The notes under the pieces were generated by a model. The model saw only the letters and a list, made by a program, of their open reading frames with translations, was not told the DNA's origin and did not search any database. From Planctomycetaceae bacterium (lineage in GTDB: Bacteria > Planctomycetota > Planctomycetia > Pirellulales > UBA1268): a stretch of DNA of 13,360 nucleotides. Of this stretch, positions 1 to 7,278 are shown piece after piece (within the stretch, counting starts at the first letter, position 1; the number at the start of each line of letters is the position of its first letter). The DNA lies in contig CANHYS010000012.1 of assembly GCA_947464585.1 (NCBI GenBank), positions 1-13,360 of the forward strand, given 5' to 3'. Position numbers and translations under genes: made by a program.

Positions 1-825
1 GATGCGGCGGCCCGCGACTTCCGGCTCAAGGAGGGCAGCCCAGCGGCCAAGATCGGGTTCAAGCCCTGGGATCTCGCGGTGGCCGGCGTTCGCGGCGGCG
101 ATGCGGCGTGGCGGGCGGAGGCGGCTCGCGGCCACGACTACCCCACCTGGGACAAGGAGGCTCGACCCTGGCCAACGCCCCCCTTCTCCGTGCCGCTGGA
201 GACGTTCGACGCCGTGTCGTTCGGCGCGATCGGCATTCCCACGGCGTCGTTCGAGCGATCGAAGGGGCAGCCCGATCGTGGCGAGGGGGCGGGCGTGACG
301 GCCGAGGTCTCGTCACCCCTGCCGATGGACGGCCAGCCCGCGGCGAAGTCTGGCCGCAGCCTGAAGGTGCAGGATGCGGCGGACCTCGCCAACAGCTATG
401 ACCCAATCCTCCACATTCGGCCCCGCTGGACGTCAGGCCGGTTCACGGTGGCCTTCGATGCGATGGCCCAACCGGGGGCCGACTGGTTCTTCGAAATGCG
501 GGGCAAAGGTCCGTATGCCGCCGGGCCGCTTGTCACCTGGAAGAACGGGAGACTGTCCGCCGGGACGGGCCAGGGGACGACGTTGGCAGAGATTCCAGCG
601 GGCGAATGGTTTCGCCTGACGATCACGGCTGAAACCGCCTCGGCCACCGGCGCCGGCAGCTATGTCGTCGAAATCATGCGGCAGGATGGCACCAGCAAGG
701 TGTTTCCGAAGATCGCCTGCAAGGAGTCGTGGACAGACGCCAGCTACCTGCTCTTCAGCGGTCTTGGCACGACGAAGACCGCGTTCTTCATCGACAACCT
801 GCAACTGACCCCGGCCCCTGACTGA
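1..825 (+). CDS. C-terminal part of a right-handed parallel beta-helix protein with LamG-like tail (5' end outside window)
   Basis: The reading frame is open from base 1 and ends at TGA 823-825, giving 274 visible residues. The start lies upstream of the window. The first ~30 residues (DFRLKEGSPAAKIGFKPWDL, then AGVRGG) match the segment that closes the beta-helix in planctomycete right-handed parallel beta-helix proteins, where a last strand is followed by 'GSPA..lGFkpwD'. After a linker, residues ~65-274 look like a jelly-roll (LamG/concanavalin-like) domain with alternating beta-strands, including WFFEMRGKGPYAAGPLVTW, GEWFRLTITAE and the closing FFIDNLQLTPAPD. Proteins of this kind are usually secreted and thought to bind or cleave polysaccharides. 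No catalytic residues can be assigned here because the helix body is missing. It is separated from the next gene by 223 nt with its own promoter-like signal, so it is probably a separate transcription unit, but on the same strand and with a related carbohydrate theme. Confidence 0.8.
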   Translation, partial: DAAARDFRLKEGSPAAKIGFKPWDLAVAGVRGGDAAWRAEAARGHDYPTWDKEARPWPTPPFSVPLETFDAVSFGAIGIPTASFERSKGQPDRGEGAGVTAEVSSPLPMDGQPAAKSGRSLKVQDAADLANSYDPILHIRPRWTSGRFTVAFDAMAQPGADWFFEMRGKGPYAAGPLVTWKNGRLSAGTGQGTTLAEIPAGEWFRLTITAETASATGAGSYVVEIMRQDGTSKVFPKIACKESWTDASYLLFSGLGTTKTAFFIDNLQLTPAPD

Positions 826-919
826 CAAGGATCAGCCCCGACAATGAGCCGAAAATGGGTCGGCGTCGGCGATAAAAAACCGCGACAAAACAGCCTTGCG
901 GATCGCTGCGGCCCGAGAC

Positions 920-931
920 AGACACGTGTCT
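920..931. repeat. Perfect 12-bp palindrome AGACACGTGTCT in promoter region
   Basis: AGACACGTGTCT is its own reverse complement over all 12 bases. It ends at the first base of the TATTAT element that is the best -10 candidate for the downstream operon. That placement, inside the spacer region, is typical of a dimeric regulator's binding site. No matching copy was noticed elsewhere in the window. The regulator is unknown. Confidence 0.5.
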
Positions 932-945
932 ATTATAGTATGGGG
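920..945 (+). promoter_or_regulatory. Probable promoter of the five-gene operon
   Basis: The 223-nt gap before the operon is much less GC-rich than the surrounding coding DNA and contains TATTATAGTATG. Within it, TATTAT (931-936) or TATAGT (934-939) could be the -10 element. Transcription would begin near 943-946, leaving a leader of about 100 nt before the ATG at 1049. No good TTGACA-like -35 lies at 16-18 nt spacing. Instead a 12-bp palindrome occupies the spacer, which would fit an activator-dependent promoter or a repressor site. The call rests on base composition and position only. Confidence 0.4.
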
Positions 946-1037
946 TGTCGGATCGGCCTTCTCATGTCCGATATTCATGACTGGTTCTGGCTGTCCAAAG
1001 CGACATTTCTGTCAGGTTTTTTGAACGTCATGGTTTG

Positions 1038-1042
1038 AAGGA
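1038..1042 (+). promoter_or_regulatory. Ribosome binding site fixing the start at ATG 1049
   Basis: AAGGA lies 6 nt before ATG 1049. An in-frame TTG at 1043 directly abuts the site and would leave no spacing, so the ATG is the better start. Confidence 0.7.
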
Positions 1043-1048
1043 TTGGGC

Positions 1049-4000
1049 ATGATCCGGCACAACCTCCACCGCCTCCTGGCAGTCGTCCTGTTCGCAACTC
1101 CTTCGGGCACAGGGCTGGCCGCTGAGTCTGCCGCTGATCGAGTCGCCTTCTTCGAGTCGAAGGTTCGCCCGGTGCTCGTCGAGCGGTGCGTCGGCTGCCA
1201 CGGCCCCGAGAAGCAGAAGGCCGGGCTGCGGCTCGATAGTCTGGTCGGCCTGCTCCGCGGCGGCGAGTCGGGGGCGGCAATCGATCTCGACGATGCCGAT
1301 GCGAGCAACCTCGTGGCCGCTATCCGCCACGAGTCGTGGGAGATGCCCCCTGATGGCAAACTGCCCGACGACCAGATCAAGGCGATCGTCTCCTGGGTGA
1401 AAGACGGCGCCGCCTGGACCGGCTCCAAGCCAGCCGCAGAGCTGCTCGCCGCCGGCCTGCCCGAAATGGAAGACGCGGAGGCCGCAGTCAGCGGCCCGAA
1501 GAAGCGATCCAAGAAGGGTGGCATCTCCGCCGAGGACCGCGGCTATTGGGCATTCCGTCCCGTCGTGCGGTCCACGCCGCCACCGCTTCCATCCGGTGAC
1601 ACGCTCCCCGCCGGACTGGTGCGACCAATCGTCCACAACGCCATCGACCACTTCATTCTCGCCAAGCTCGGCGAGGCGGGCTTGGAGCCTGTTCCCGAGG
1701 CCGACCGGCGCGCGCTCATTCGGCGACTCTCGTTCGATCTTCTCGGGCTGCCTCCCACCGCCGTCGACGTCGAGGCGTTTGTCAACGATCCCTCCCCCGA
1801 TGCCTATGAGCGGCTGGTGGACCGGCTGCTCGGCGACCCCCGCTACGGCGAACGCATGGCCCGGCGCTGGCTCGATCTCAGCCGGTATGCCGAGAGCGAC
1901 GGATTCCGGCAGGATGCCTTCCGGCCCACGGCCTGGCGGTACCGCGACTATTGTGTACGGGCCTTCAACGCCGACATGCCCTACGACCAGTTCATCCGCG
2001 AGCAACTCGCCGGCGACGAGATCTCCCCTCACGATCCCGATGCCGTCGCCGCCACCGGGTTCCTGCGACAGACACCCTACGAATACAACATCTCCGACAT
2101 CGAGCGATCGTGGACCGACGTCCTCAATGAAGTGACCGACGTCACTGGCGACGTCTTTCTGGCGATGGGCGTGGGCTGCGCCCGCTGCCATGACCACAAG
2201 TTCGATCCGATCCTGCAGCGCGACTACTACCAGCTGCAGTCGTTCTTTGCAGCCCTTCGCTGGCGGGACGACGTGCCACTCGTCGCGGCCGACGCAGCCG
2301 GCCTGACCGATCCACAGCGTGCGTATGCCGCGAAGGTCGCCGAACTGCGAGGCCAGCTCCGGGAGATCGAGCGGGCCGCCCGCACGGCGAAGGCCTGGGC
2401 TGGCAGGCTGCCCGCCACCCGTTTCCCGCCCGAGATCCAAGCGATCCTCTTCAAGCCGCAGGAGGAGCGGACGCCCCGGGAGGAGCAGCTGTCCCAGTTC
2501 GCGAAGCGGCAGCTGACGTTCACTCCGGCCGGTCTCCCGGAAGAAGAGCGCACGCGCTACGAGGCGATCGCCAAGGAACTCGCTGACTTCGAGCAATCGC
2601 ACCGCGCCGACAAGCCCGAGCCGGCTCCAACGACGCTGACGGTCGGCGATATCGGGGCAGTCGCCCCGCCGATCACCATGGCCGGGGCGAGCGACACCAC
2701 CCCCGTCGAGCCGCGAACTCCCACCGTGCTCGGTGGAGAACTCGCCGAGATTGTTCCCGCCCACGACGGTAGTTCCACGGGCCGTCGCTCCGCACTGGCC
2801 CGCTGGATCGCCGATCCCGAAAACCCACTCACAGCCCGGGTGCTCGTCAACAGGCTCTGGCAGTGGCATTTCGGCCGCGGCCTGGCCCCGAACACGAGCG
2901 ACTTCGGCCAGCTCGGAGGCCCGCCGAGCCACCCCGAACTGCTCGACTGGCTGGCCGCCGAGTTTGTCGCCAGCGGCTGGAGTATCAAGCACGTCCAGCG
3001 GCTGATCGTCTCGACCGCCGCCTATCGCCGCGGAGTCCATCCGGGCACCGGCAGCTCGGCGGCGGCGGCCTCCGACCCGCACAACGCCCTCTTCTGGAGG
3101 TTTGACTGCCGGCGGCTCGATGCCGAGCAGGTTCGCGATGCAGCCTTGGCAGTCTCGGGCGACCTCGATGCGACGGCGGGTGGCCCGAGCGTACCCCCGA
3201 CGAAGCCGCGTCGCGGCATCTACACCACCGTGCTGCGAAACACCCGCGACGCCCTGTGCGATGCCTTCGACTCACCCGACGGCTACAGCAGTTGCGCCCA
3301 ACGCAACACCACGACCACGCCGATGCAATCGCTGTTCCTCATCAATGGCGATTGGATGCTCACCCGCGCCCGTTCGCTGGCACTCGCCCTTGACCGGGCC
3401 AACATCACCGACGATCGGCTCCTCGCTGCGGAGGCAATCCGCCGGATCACCGGCCGTGAGCCGACAGCAGGCCGGCTCGAGGCAGCCACCCGGTTTCTGG
3501 CGGAGCAGCGAGGCCGGCTCGACGACGGATCCTCGACGCTCTCGATGTCTCTGACGCAGCGGATGCCCCAGCGGGAAGGCCGGGCGGCCGTGATCGATCC
3601 GGCGATGCCGGCGGCCGTCATGACCGTCCGGGGCAGCGGGCTCGAGAGCCCGCCAAAGGGGTCGGTCGCGACTCCGCCTGGCCCCTTCCCCAGTGCCGAC
3701 TTCACGATCGAGGCCCACGTGATGCTGCAGTCACTGTTCGCCGATGCCACGGTCCGCACCATCGCCTCCCAGTGGACCGGCAATCCCAAACAGCCCGGCT
3801 GGTCCTTCGGCGTGACGAGCGAGAAGTCGAAATACCGGCCGCGCAACCTCATCATCCAGCTCGCCCGCGCCGGCTCCGGCGAGTCAGGCGACTATGCCGT
3901 TGTGCCCTCCGGCATCCATCTCGACCTGCAGCGGCCCTACTACGTCGCCGCCAGCGTGAAGGTCTCTGATCCATCTGACCGGAGCGTGACCTTCTACGTC

Positions 4001-4414
4001 AAAGACCTCTCCGACAACGACGCCCCGCTGATCGTGAAGCGGGTCGAGCACACCTTCGACGGCACGCACTCGGCGGCATGCGAGTTTGCGATCGGTGGAC
4101 GGGATACGAAAACCGACGCGAAGACGGATGGCGGACGGAGCGTCTGGGACGGCCTGATCGATGATGTACGGCTGTCGGTGGGAGCGCTGGCCCGTGGCGA
4201 ACTGCTCTGGGAACGCGGCTCCGGCGGAAAGGTCGTCGGCTACTGGACGTTCGAGGAGGCGCCCGGGTTTGCCGAGGACGTCTCGGGACAATCGCGGTCG
4301 CTCGCCCGCGGCGGCATGAAGCTTCCGCCCGTTCGTGATCTCCGTCGCTACGAGGCGGTCGTCGATCTCTGCCACGTGCTTTTCAATTCCAGTGAATTCC
4401 TCTACGTCGAATAG
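1049..4414 (+). CDS. PSCyt1-DUF1549-DUF1553 (PSD1) cytochrome-like protein with embedded LamG-like domain
   Basis: The protein has 1121 aa with a Sec-type signal (hydrophobic LLAVVLFA, likely cleavage near GLAA, residue ~25). PSCyt1 spans ~25-130, with the c-heme motif CVGCH (C47, C50, H51) and M99 in EMPPDGKLP as candidate axial ligand. DUF1549/PSCyt2 spans ~195-410, starting NAIDHFILAKL and ending with a second CxxCH, CARCHDHKFDPI (C377, C380, H381). A helical, charged linker (~420-530) follows. DUF1553/PSD1 runs from ~578 (RRSALARWIADPENPLTARV). Residues ~845-1075 are a LamG-like beta-sandwich (ADFTIEAHVML, WDGLIDDVRLSVGAL, VVGYWTFEE). The usual PSD1 ending then resumes at 1098-1121 (LCHVLFNSSEFLYVE). 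It is the first gene of the operon, 33 nt before its DUF1501 partner. These proteins are abundant in planctomycetes and their function is unestablished; envelope location and heme binding are inferred. Confidence 0.93.
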   Translation: MIRHNLHRLLAVVLFATPSGTGLAAESAADRVAFFESKVRPVLVERCVGCHGPEKQKAGLRLDSLVGLLRGGESGAAIDLDDADASNLVAAIRHESWEMPPDGKLPDDQIKAIVSWVKDGAAWTGSKPAAELLAAGLPEMEDAEAAVSGPKKRSKKGGISAEDRGYWAFRPVVRSTPPPLPSGDTLPAGLVRPIVHNAIDHFILAKLGEAGLEPVPEADRRALIRRLSFDLLGLPPTAVDVEAFVNDPSPDAYERLVDRLLGDPRYGERMARRWLDLSRYAESDGFRQDAFRPTAWRYRDYCVRAFNADMPYDQFIREQLAGDEISPHDPDAVAATGFLRQTPYEYNISDIERSWTDVLNEVTDVTGDVFLAMGVGCARCHDHKFDPILQRDYYQLQSFFAALRWRDDVPLVAADAAGLTDPQRAYAAKVAELRGQLREIERAARTAKAWAGRLPATRFPPEIQAILFKPQEERTPREEQLSQFAKRQLTFTPAGLPEEERTRYEAIAKELADFEQSHRADKPEPAPTTLTVGDIGAVAPPITMAGASDTTPVEPRTPTVLGGELAEIVPAHDGSSTGRRSALARWIADPENPLTARVLVNRLWQWHFGRGLAPNTSDFGQLGGPPSHPELLDWLAAEFVASGWSIKHVQRLIVSTAAYRRGVHPGTGSSAAAASDPHNALFWRFDCRRLDAEQVRDAALAVSGDLDATAGGPSVPPTKPRRGIYTTVLRNTRDALCDAFDSPDGYSSCAQRNTTTTPMQSLFLINGDWMLTRARSLALALDRANITDDRLLAAEAIRRITGREPTAGRLEAATRFLAEQRGRLDDGSSTLSMSLTQRMPQREGRAAVIDPAMPAAVMTVRGSGLESPPKGSVATPPGPFPSADFTIEAHVMLQSLFADATVRTIASQWTGNPKQPGWSFGVTSEKSKYRPRNLIIQLARAGSGESGDYAVVPSGIHLDLQRPYYVAASVKVSDPSDRSVTFYVKDLSDNDAPLIVKRVEHTFDGTHSAACEFAIGGRDTKTDAKTDGGRSVWDGLIDDVRLSVGALARGELLWERGSGGKVVGYWTFEEAPGFAEDVSGQSRSLARGGMKLPPVRDLRRYEAVVDLCHVLFNSSEFLYVE
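3583..4275 (+). other. LamG-like domain inserted in the DUF1553 region
   Basis: Residues ~845-1075 of the protein starting at 1049 read as a concanavalin-type sandwich: ADFTIEAHVML, then IASQWTGN, WSFGV, YYVAASVKV, WDGLIDDVRLS and GYWTFEE. The DUF1553 core lies before it, and the characteristic DUF1553 C-terminus (DLCHVLFNSSEFLYVE) comes after it. The domain is therefore an insertion, not an appended tail. Boundaries are approximate. Confidence 0.65.
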
Positions 4415-4447
4415 CCACCCAGGCGGTCGCTCCAGAGAGACAATTCC

Positions 4448-5908
4448 ATGTCGTCGCTTGCCACTGCTTTCGGCCTCCCGCACCATGCCACAGCGACATC
4501 GCGCCGCGAGTGGCTCGCCCATGCCGGTGCGGGCTTCGGCGGACTGGCGCTGGCATCGCTCGTCGGCGGAGGTACCGCCCGGGCCGCGGAGTCCGACCCG
4601 TTGGCCCCGCGGCCACCGCACCATCCGGCCACGGCGAAGAGCGTGATCTTCCTCTTCATGGAGGGTGGGCCGAGCCACATCGACCTCTTCGATCCAAAGC
4701 CGTTGCTGAAAAATCTCGCCGGGAGCCCGCTCCCCGCCAGCTTCGGCACGGTGATCACCGCCATGGGCGAGGCGGGCTCGCCGCTCCTGGCCGACCAGCG
4801 AACCTGGAAGCAGCACGGCCGTTCGGGCACCTGGGTCAGCGACTGGCTGCCGCACACCGCTGAGATCGTCGATGAGATCGCAGTCATCCGCTCCTGCGTC
4901 TCCGACGGCATCAACCACTCCGGCGGCGTCTGCCAGATGAACACCGGCGCCGTGCTCGGCGGCCGACCCAGCCTGGGCGCCTGGGCGACCTACGGCCTCG
5001 GCAGTGAGAACGACGATCTCCCTGCCTTCGTCGTGATGCAGGACACCGACGGCCAGGTGGTGAATGGCCCGCGCAACTGGGGGGCTGGCTTCATGCCGGC
5101 CGTCTACCAGGGGGCCCGCATCAGCGGCGGCAATCCGCCGATTCCGAATCTCTTCACGCCGCAGGGCGTGGGTATGGCGAGGCAGCAGGCGAAGCTCGAA
5201 CTGCTCGACACGTTCAACCGCGAATTCGCCGCGGTCGTGCCGGAGCAGTCGGAACTCGAGGCCCGCATCCGCAACTATGAACTCGCCTTCCGGATGCAGG
5301 CCGCGGCGCCGCTGGCGGTGAACCTCGACGAGGAGACGGCGGAGACGCAGCGACTCTACGGGCTCGACCAGAAGGAGACCGCGTCGTTTGGTCGCAACTG
5401 CCTGCTCGCCCGCCGGCTGGTGGAGCGGGGCGTGCGGTTCGTGCAGCTCTATCACGGCGCGGGCAGCAAGTGGGACAGCCACTCGAAGCTCGAGAAAGGC
5501 CACGCCGATCTCTGCAGGCAGATGGACCAGCCTGTTGCGGCGCTCATCAAGGACCTCCGCCGCCGCGGGCTGCTCGATTCGACACTCGTGGTCTGGGGTG
5601 GTGAGTTTGGACGGACTCCGATGAGCGAGAAGGGGGACGGACGCGACCACAATCCCACCGGCTTCACGATGTGGATGGCCGGCGGCGGAGTGCCCGGGGG
5701 GATCACGATTGGCGCGACCGACGAGGTCGGCCTGCGGGCGGTGGAGGAGCGGATGCACGTTCACGATCTGCATGCCACGATCCTGCGGCTGATGGGGCTC
5801 GACAACATGGGCCTCGTCTACACCTTCAAGGGCCGCCCCGAGCGTCCCACGCTCAACGAGGGAGAACCGAATCGCAGGCTCCTGGCCTCCTCTGCTGGAG
5901 GCGTCTGA
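4448..5908 (+). CDS. DUF1501 protein (alkaline-phosphatase-like superfamily), Tat-exported
   Basis: The protein has 486 aa. The N-terminus carries a twin-arginine signal: SRREWL (R19, R20), then a hydrophobic stretch [16 protein letters not shown], with cleavage plausibly after ARA (~46). DUF1501 follows: [18 protein letters not shown] (H77, D79), a central WDSHSK (D343, H345), GGEFGRTP (E386-P391), GRDHNPTGF (D400, H401) and [13 protein letters not shown] (H439, D440, H442). These His/Asp clusters are the kind that bind metals in the alkaline-phosphatase/sulfatase fold to which DUF1501 is assigned. The nucleophile and substrate are not known. A weak GAGAGA at 4435-4440 precedes the ATG. It is the usual partner of the DUF1549/DUF1553 protein upstream, 33 nt away, and its stop overlaps the next start by one base (TGATG). 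Export by Tat suggests it folds, possibly with cofactor, before transport. Confidence 0.93.
   Translation: MSSLATAFGLPHHATATSRREWLAHAGAGFGGLALASLVGGGTARAAESDPLAPRPPHHPATAKSVIFLFMEGGPSHIDLFDPKPLLKNLAGSPLPASFGTVITAMGEAGSPLLADQRTWKQHGRSGTWVSDWLPHTAEIVDEIAVIRSCVSDGINHSGGVCQMNTGAVLGGRPSLGAWATYGLGSENDDLPAFVVMQDTDGQVVNGPRNWGAGFMPAVYQGARISGGNPPIPNLFTPQGVGMARQQAKLELLDTFNREFAAVVPEQSELEARIRNYELAFRMQAAAPLAVNLDEETAETQRLYGLDQKETASFGRNCLLARRLVERGVRFVQLYHGAGSKWDSHSKLEKGHADLCRQMDQPVAALIKDLRRRGLLDSTLVVWGGEFGRTPMSEKGDGRDHNPTGFTMWMAGGGVPGGITIGATDEVGLRAVEERMHVHDLHATILRLMGLDNMGLVYTFKGRPERPTLNEGEPNRRLLASSAGGV
5897..5901 (+). promoter_or_regulatory. Ribosome binding site for the pyruvyl-transferase-like gene
   Basis: GGAGG lies 6 nt before ATG 5908, inside the last codons of the DUF1501 gene. 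Together with the TGATG stop/start overlap it selects this start over in-frame alternatives further upstream inside the DUF1501 gene. Confidence 0.75.
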
Positions 5909-7278
5909 TGCAGTCATCCTGGCGATGGGGCCCGCTTCGCGCGACCCGCCGCAGAGCCATCCAGACAGGCAGCCTGTCGCTTCTGGCGGCCGCCGCTGGC
6001 AGAGTGGCCATTGGCAAAGCACCTCAAGCAGAGCGTCCGCAGCGGATCCTGCTGCGTTCGAGCTGGCAGACTGTCAACATCGGCGACATCGCCCATACGC
6101 CCGGCCTGCTCGCCACGCTGGAGCGGGAGTTGCCCGAGGTTGAGGTCACACTCTGGCCGAGCAGCCTCGCGGGGGGCGTCGAAGCGATGCTTCGTCGCCG
6201 GTTTCCCCGACTCCGGATCGCCACCGACCGCGCCGCGATCGACGCAGCCTTCGCCGACTGCGACCTCCTGCTCCACGGTTCCGGGCCGTCGCTCGTCGCC
6301 GAGAAGGACGTGGCCCGCTGGCGTGACACGACCGGCAAGCCATTCGGCGTCTACGGCATCACGCTGCCGCGAACGCAATCGACCGACACACGGCCGCAGG
6401 CCCCGGACGCTCTGGCCAGCACGATCGACCTGCTCGGCAGCGCGGCGTTTGTCTTTTTCCGCGACACTCCCTCGCTCGCGCTTGCCCGCACACTCGGCTG
6501 TCGGTGTCCGGTGATGGACTTCGGCCCAGATGGCGCCTTCGGCACCGATCTCCGCGACGACGCCCGGGCCGACGCCTTTCTCACGGCCAACGGGCTCGAG
6601 CCCGATCGATTTCTCTGCTGCATTCCCCGCCTGCGGTATACGCCCTACTGGTCGATCCCGGAGAAGAAGCGGCCGTTCGATCCGATCAAGCACGCGCGAA
6701 ACGAGGCGATGCGGGAGCACGACCACGCACCACTGCGGGAGGCGATCACCCGCGTCGTCAGGGAGACGGCGCTCAAGGTGCTCGTCTGCCCCGAGGACCA
6801 AACGCAGATGGCCGTCGGCCGGGAGCGGCTCGTCGAAAGGCTCCCCGACGACGTCCGGCGCGGGGTCGTCTGGCGGCCCGACTACTGGCTCACGGATGAG
6901 GCGGCCTCGACCTACCGAAAAAGTGCGGGCCTGTTTGGCAATGAGATGCACTCGCCAATCATCTGCATCGGCAACGGCGTGCCGGCGATCGTCTGCCGGT
7001 TCACCGAACAGACGAGCAAGGGGCTGATGTGGCGGGACATCGGCCTCGGGGATTGGCTCTTCGATCTCGATGACGAGAACGACGTTCGCCGCATACCGGA
7101 CGCGGTGGTGGAGATGGCGAAAAACCCGGTCGCATCGCGGCAATTGGCGGCCAAGGCTCGGCTTTTCGTGTTGGAGCGGCAGCAGGCGGCGATGCAAACC
7201 ATCGCGAAGGTGCTGGCTGATGAGGATGCTCGTCGTCAGAATGAAGCGGTCAACAAACCGGGCACGGAAGCATCATGA
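5908..7278 (+). CDS. Polysaccharide pyruvyl transferase-like protein with apparent Tat signal
   Basis: The protein has 456 aa. It resembles the polysaccharide pyruvyl transferase (CsaB/WcaK) family: an N-terminal Rossmann-like start with [12 protein letters not shown] (N57-D60), [27 protein letters not shown], and a C-terminal nucleotide-fold half ending in [20 protein letters not shown] (H348) and [21 protein letters not shown]. Family members transfer pyruvate from phosphoenolpyruvate to sugars of cell-surface polymers, but the classical R-x-H of CsaB-type enzymes reads E-M-H here, so the activity may differ. The first ~36 residues (RATRRRAIQ followed by [17 protein letters not shown]) look like a twin-arginine signal, which is unexpected for an enzyme using cytoplasmic PEP. 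The start is set by GGAGG at 5897-5901. It is coupled to both neighbours: 1-nt overlap upstream, 4-nt (ATGA) downstream. Family fold: fairly sure. Reaction: unknown. Confidence 0.85.
   Translation: MQSSWRWGPLRATRRRAIQTGSLSLLAAAAGRVAIGKAPQAERPQRILLRSSWQTVNIGDIAHTPGLLATLERELPEVEVTLWPSSLAGGVEAMLRRRFPRLRIATDRAAIDAAFADCDLLLHGSGPSLVAEKDVARWRDTTGKPFGVYGITLPRTQSTDTRPQAPDALASTIDLLGSAAFVFFRDTPSLALARTLGCRCPVMDFGPDGAFGTDLRDDARADAFLTANGLEPDRFLCCIPRLRYTPYWSIPEKKRPFDPIKHARNEAMREHDHAPLREAITRVVRETALKVLVCPEDQTQMAVGRERLVERLPDDVRRGVVWRPDYWLTDEAASTYRKSAGLFGNEMHSPIICIGNGVPAIVCRFTEQTSKGLMWRDIGLGDWLFDLDDENDVRRIPDAVVEMAKNPVASRQLAAKARLFVLERQQAAMQTIAKVLADEDARRQNEAVNKPGTEAS
7266..7270 (+). promoter_or_regulatory. Ribosome binding site for the LamG/PSD1 gene
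   Basis: GGAAG lies 4 nt before ATG 7275, within the end of the upstream gene. The ATGA overlap at 7275-7278 indicates translational coupling. Confidence 0.55.

Noticed and set aside
850..866. GCCGA/TCGGC hairpin after the beta-helix gene as a terminator
   Set aside because: 5-bp stem without a following T-run; not a convincing intrinsic terminator.
1002..1022. GACA-TTTC-TGTC hairpin followed by six T's just before the operon start (possible attenuator)
   Set aside because: The stem is only 4 bp and no alternative pairing was found, so attenuation cannot be supported.
844..1038. Small frame of 64 codons in the gap before the operon
   Set aside because: No Shine-Dalgarno before its ATG, and it runs across the promoter and leader region of the next gene with no similarity to anything recognised. 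The promoter interpretation explains the sequence better.
1028..3082. Long open frame on the minus strand (684 codons) opposite the first operon gene
   Set aside because: It reads as a shadow of a GC-rich gene: Arg/Gly/Val-rich sequence with no recognisable domain, fully covered by a gene with clear domains on the other strand.
5671..5907. N-terminal extension of the pyruvyl-transferase-like gene in the same frame
   Set aside because: It would overlap the DUF1501 gene by more than 230 nt and translates to Arg/Gly-rich noise. The ATG at 5908 has GGAGG and a TGATG coupling and begins with a sensible signal sequence.
3884..6022. Long minus-strand open frame (712 codons)
   Set aside because: It spans the end of one real gene, an intergenic gap, all of the DUF1501 gene and the start of the next. 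It is low-complexity and antisense to well-supported proteins, so it is a composition artefact.
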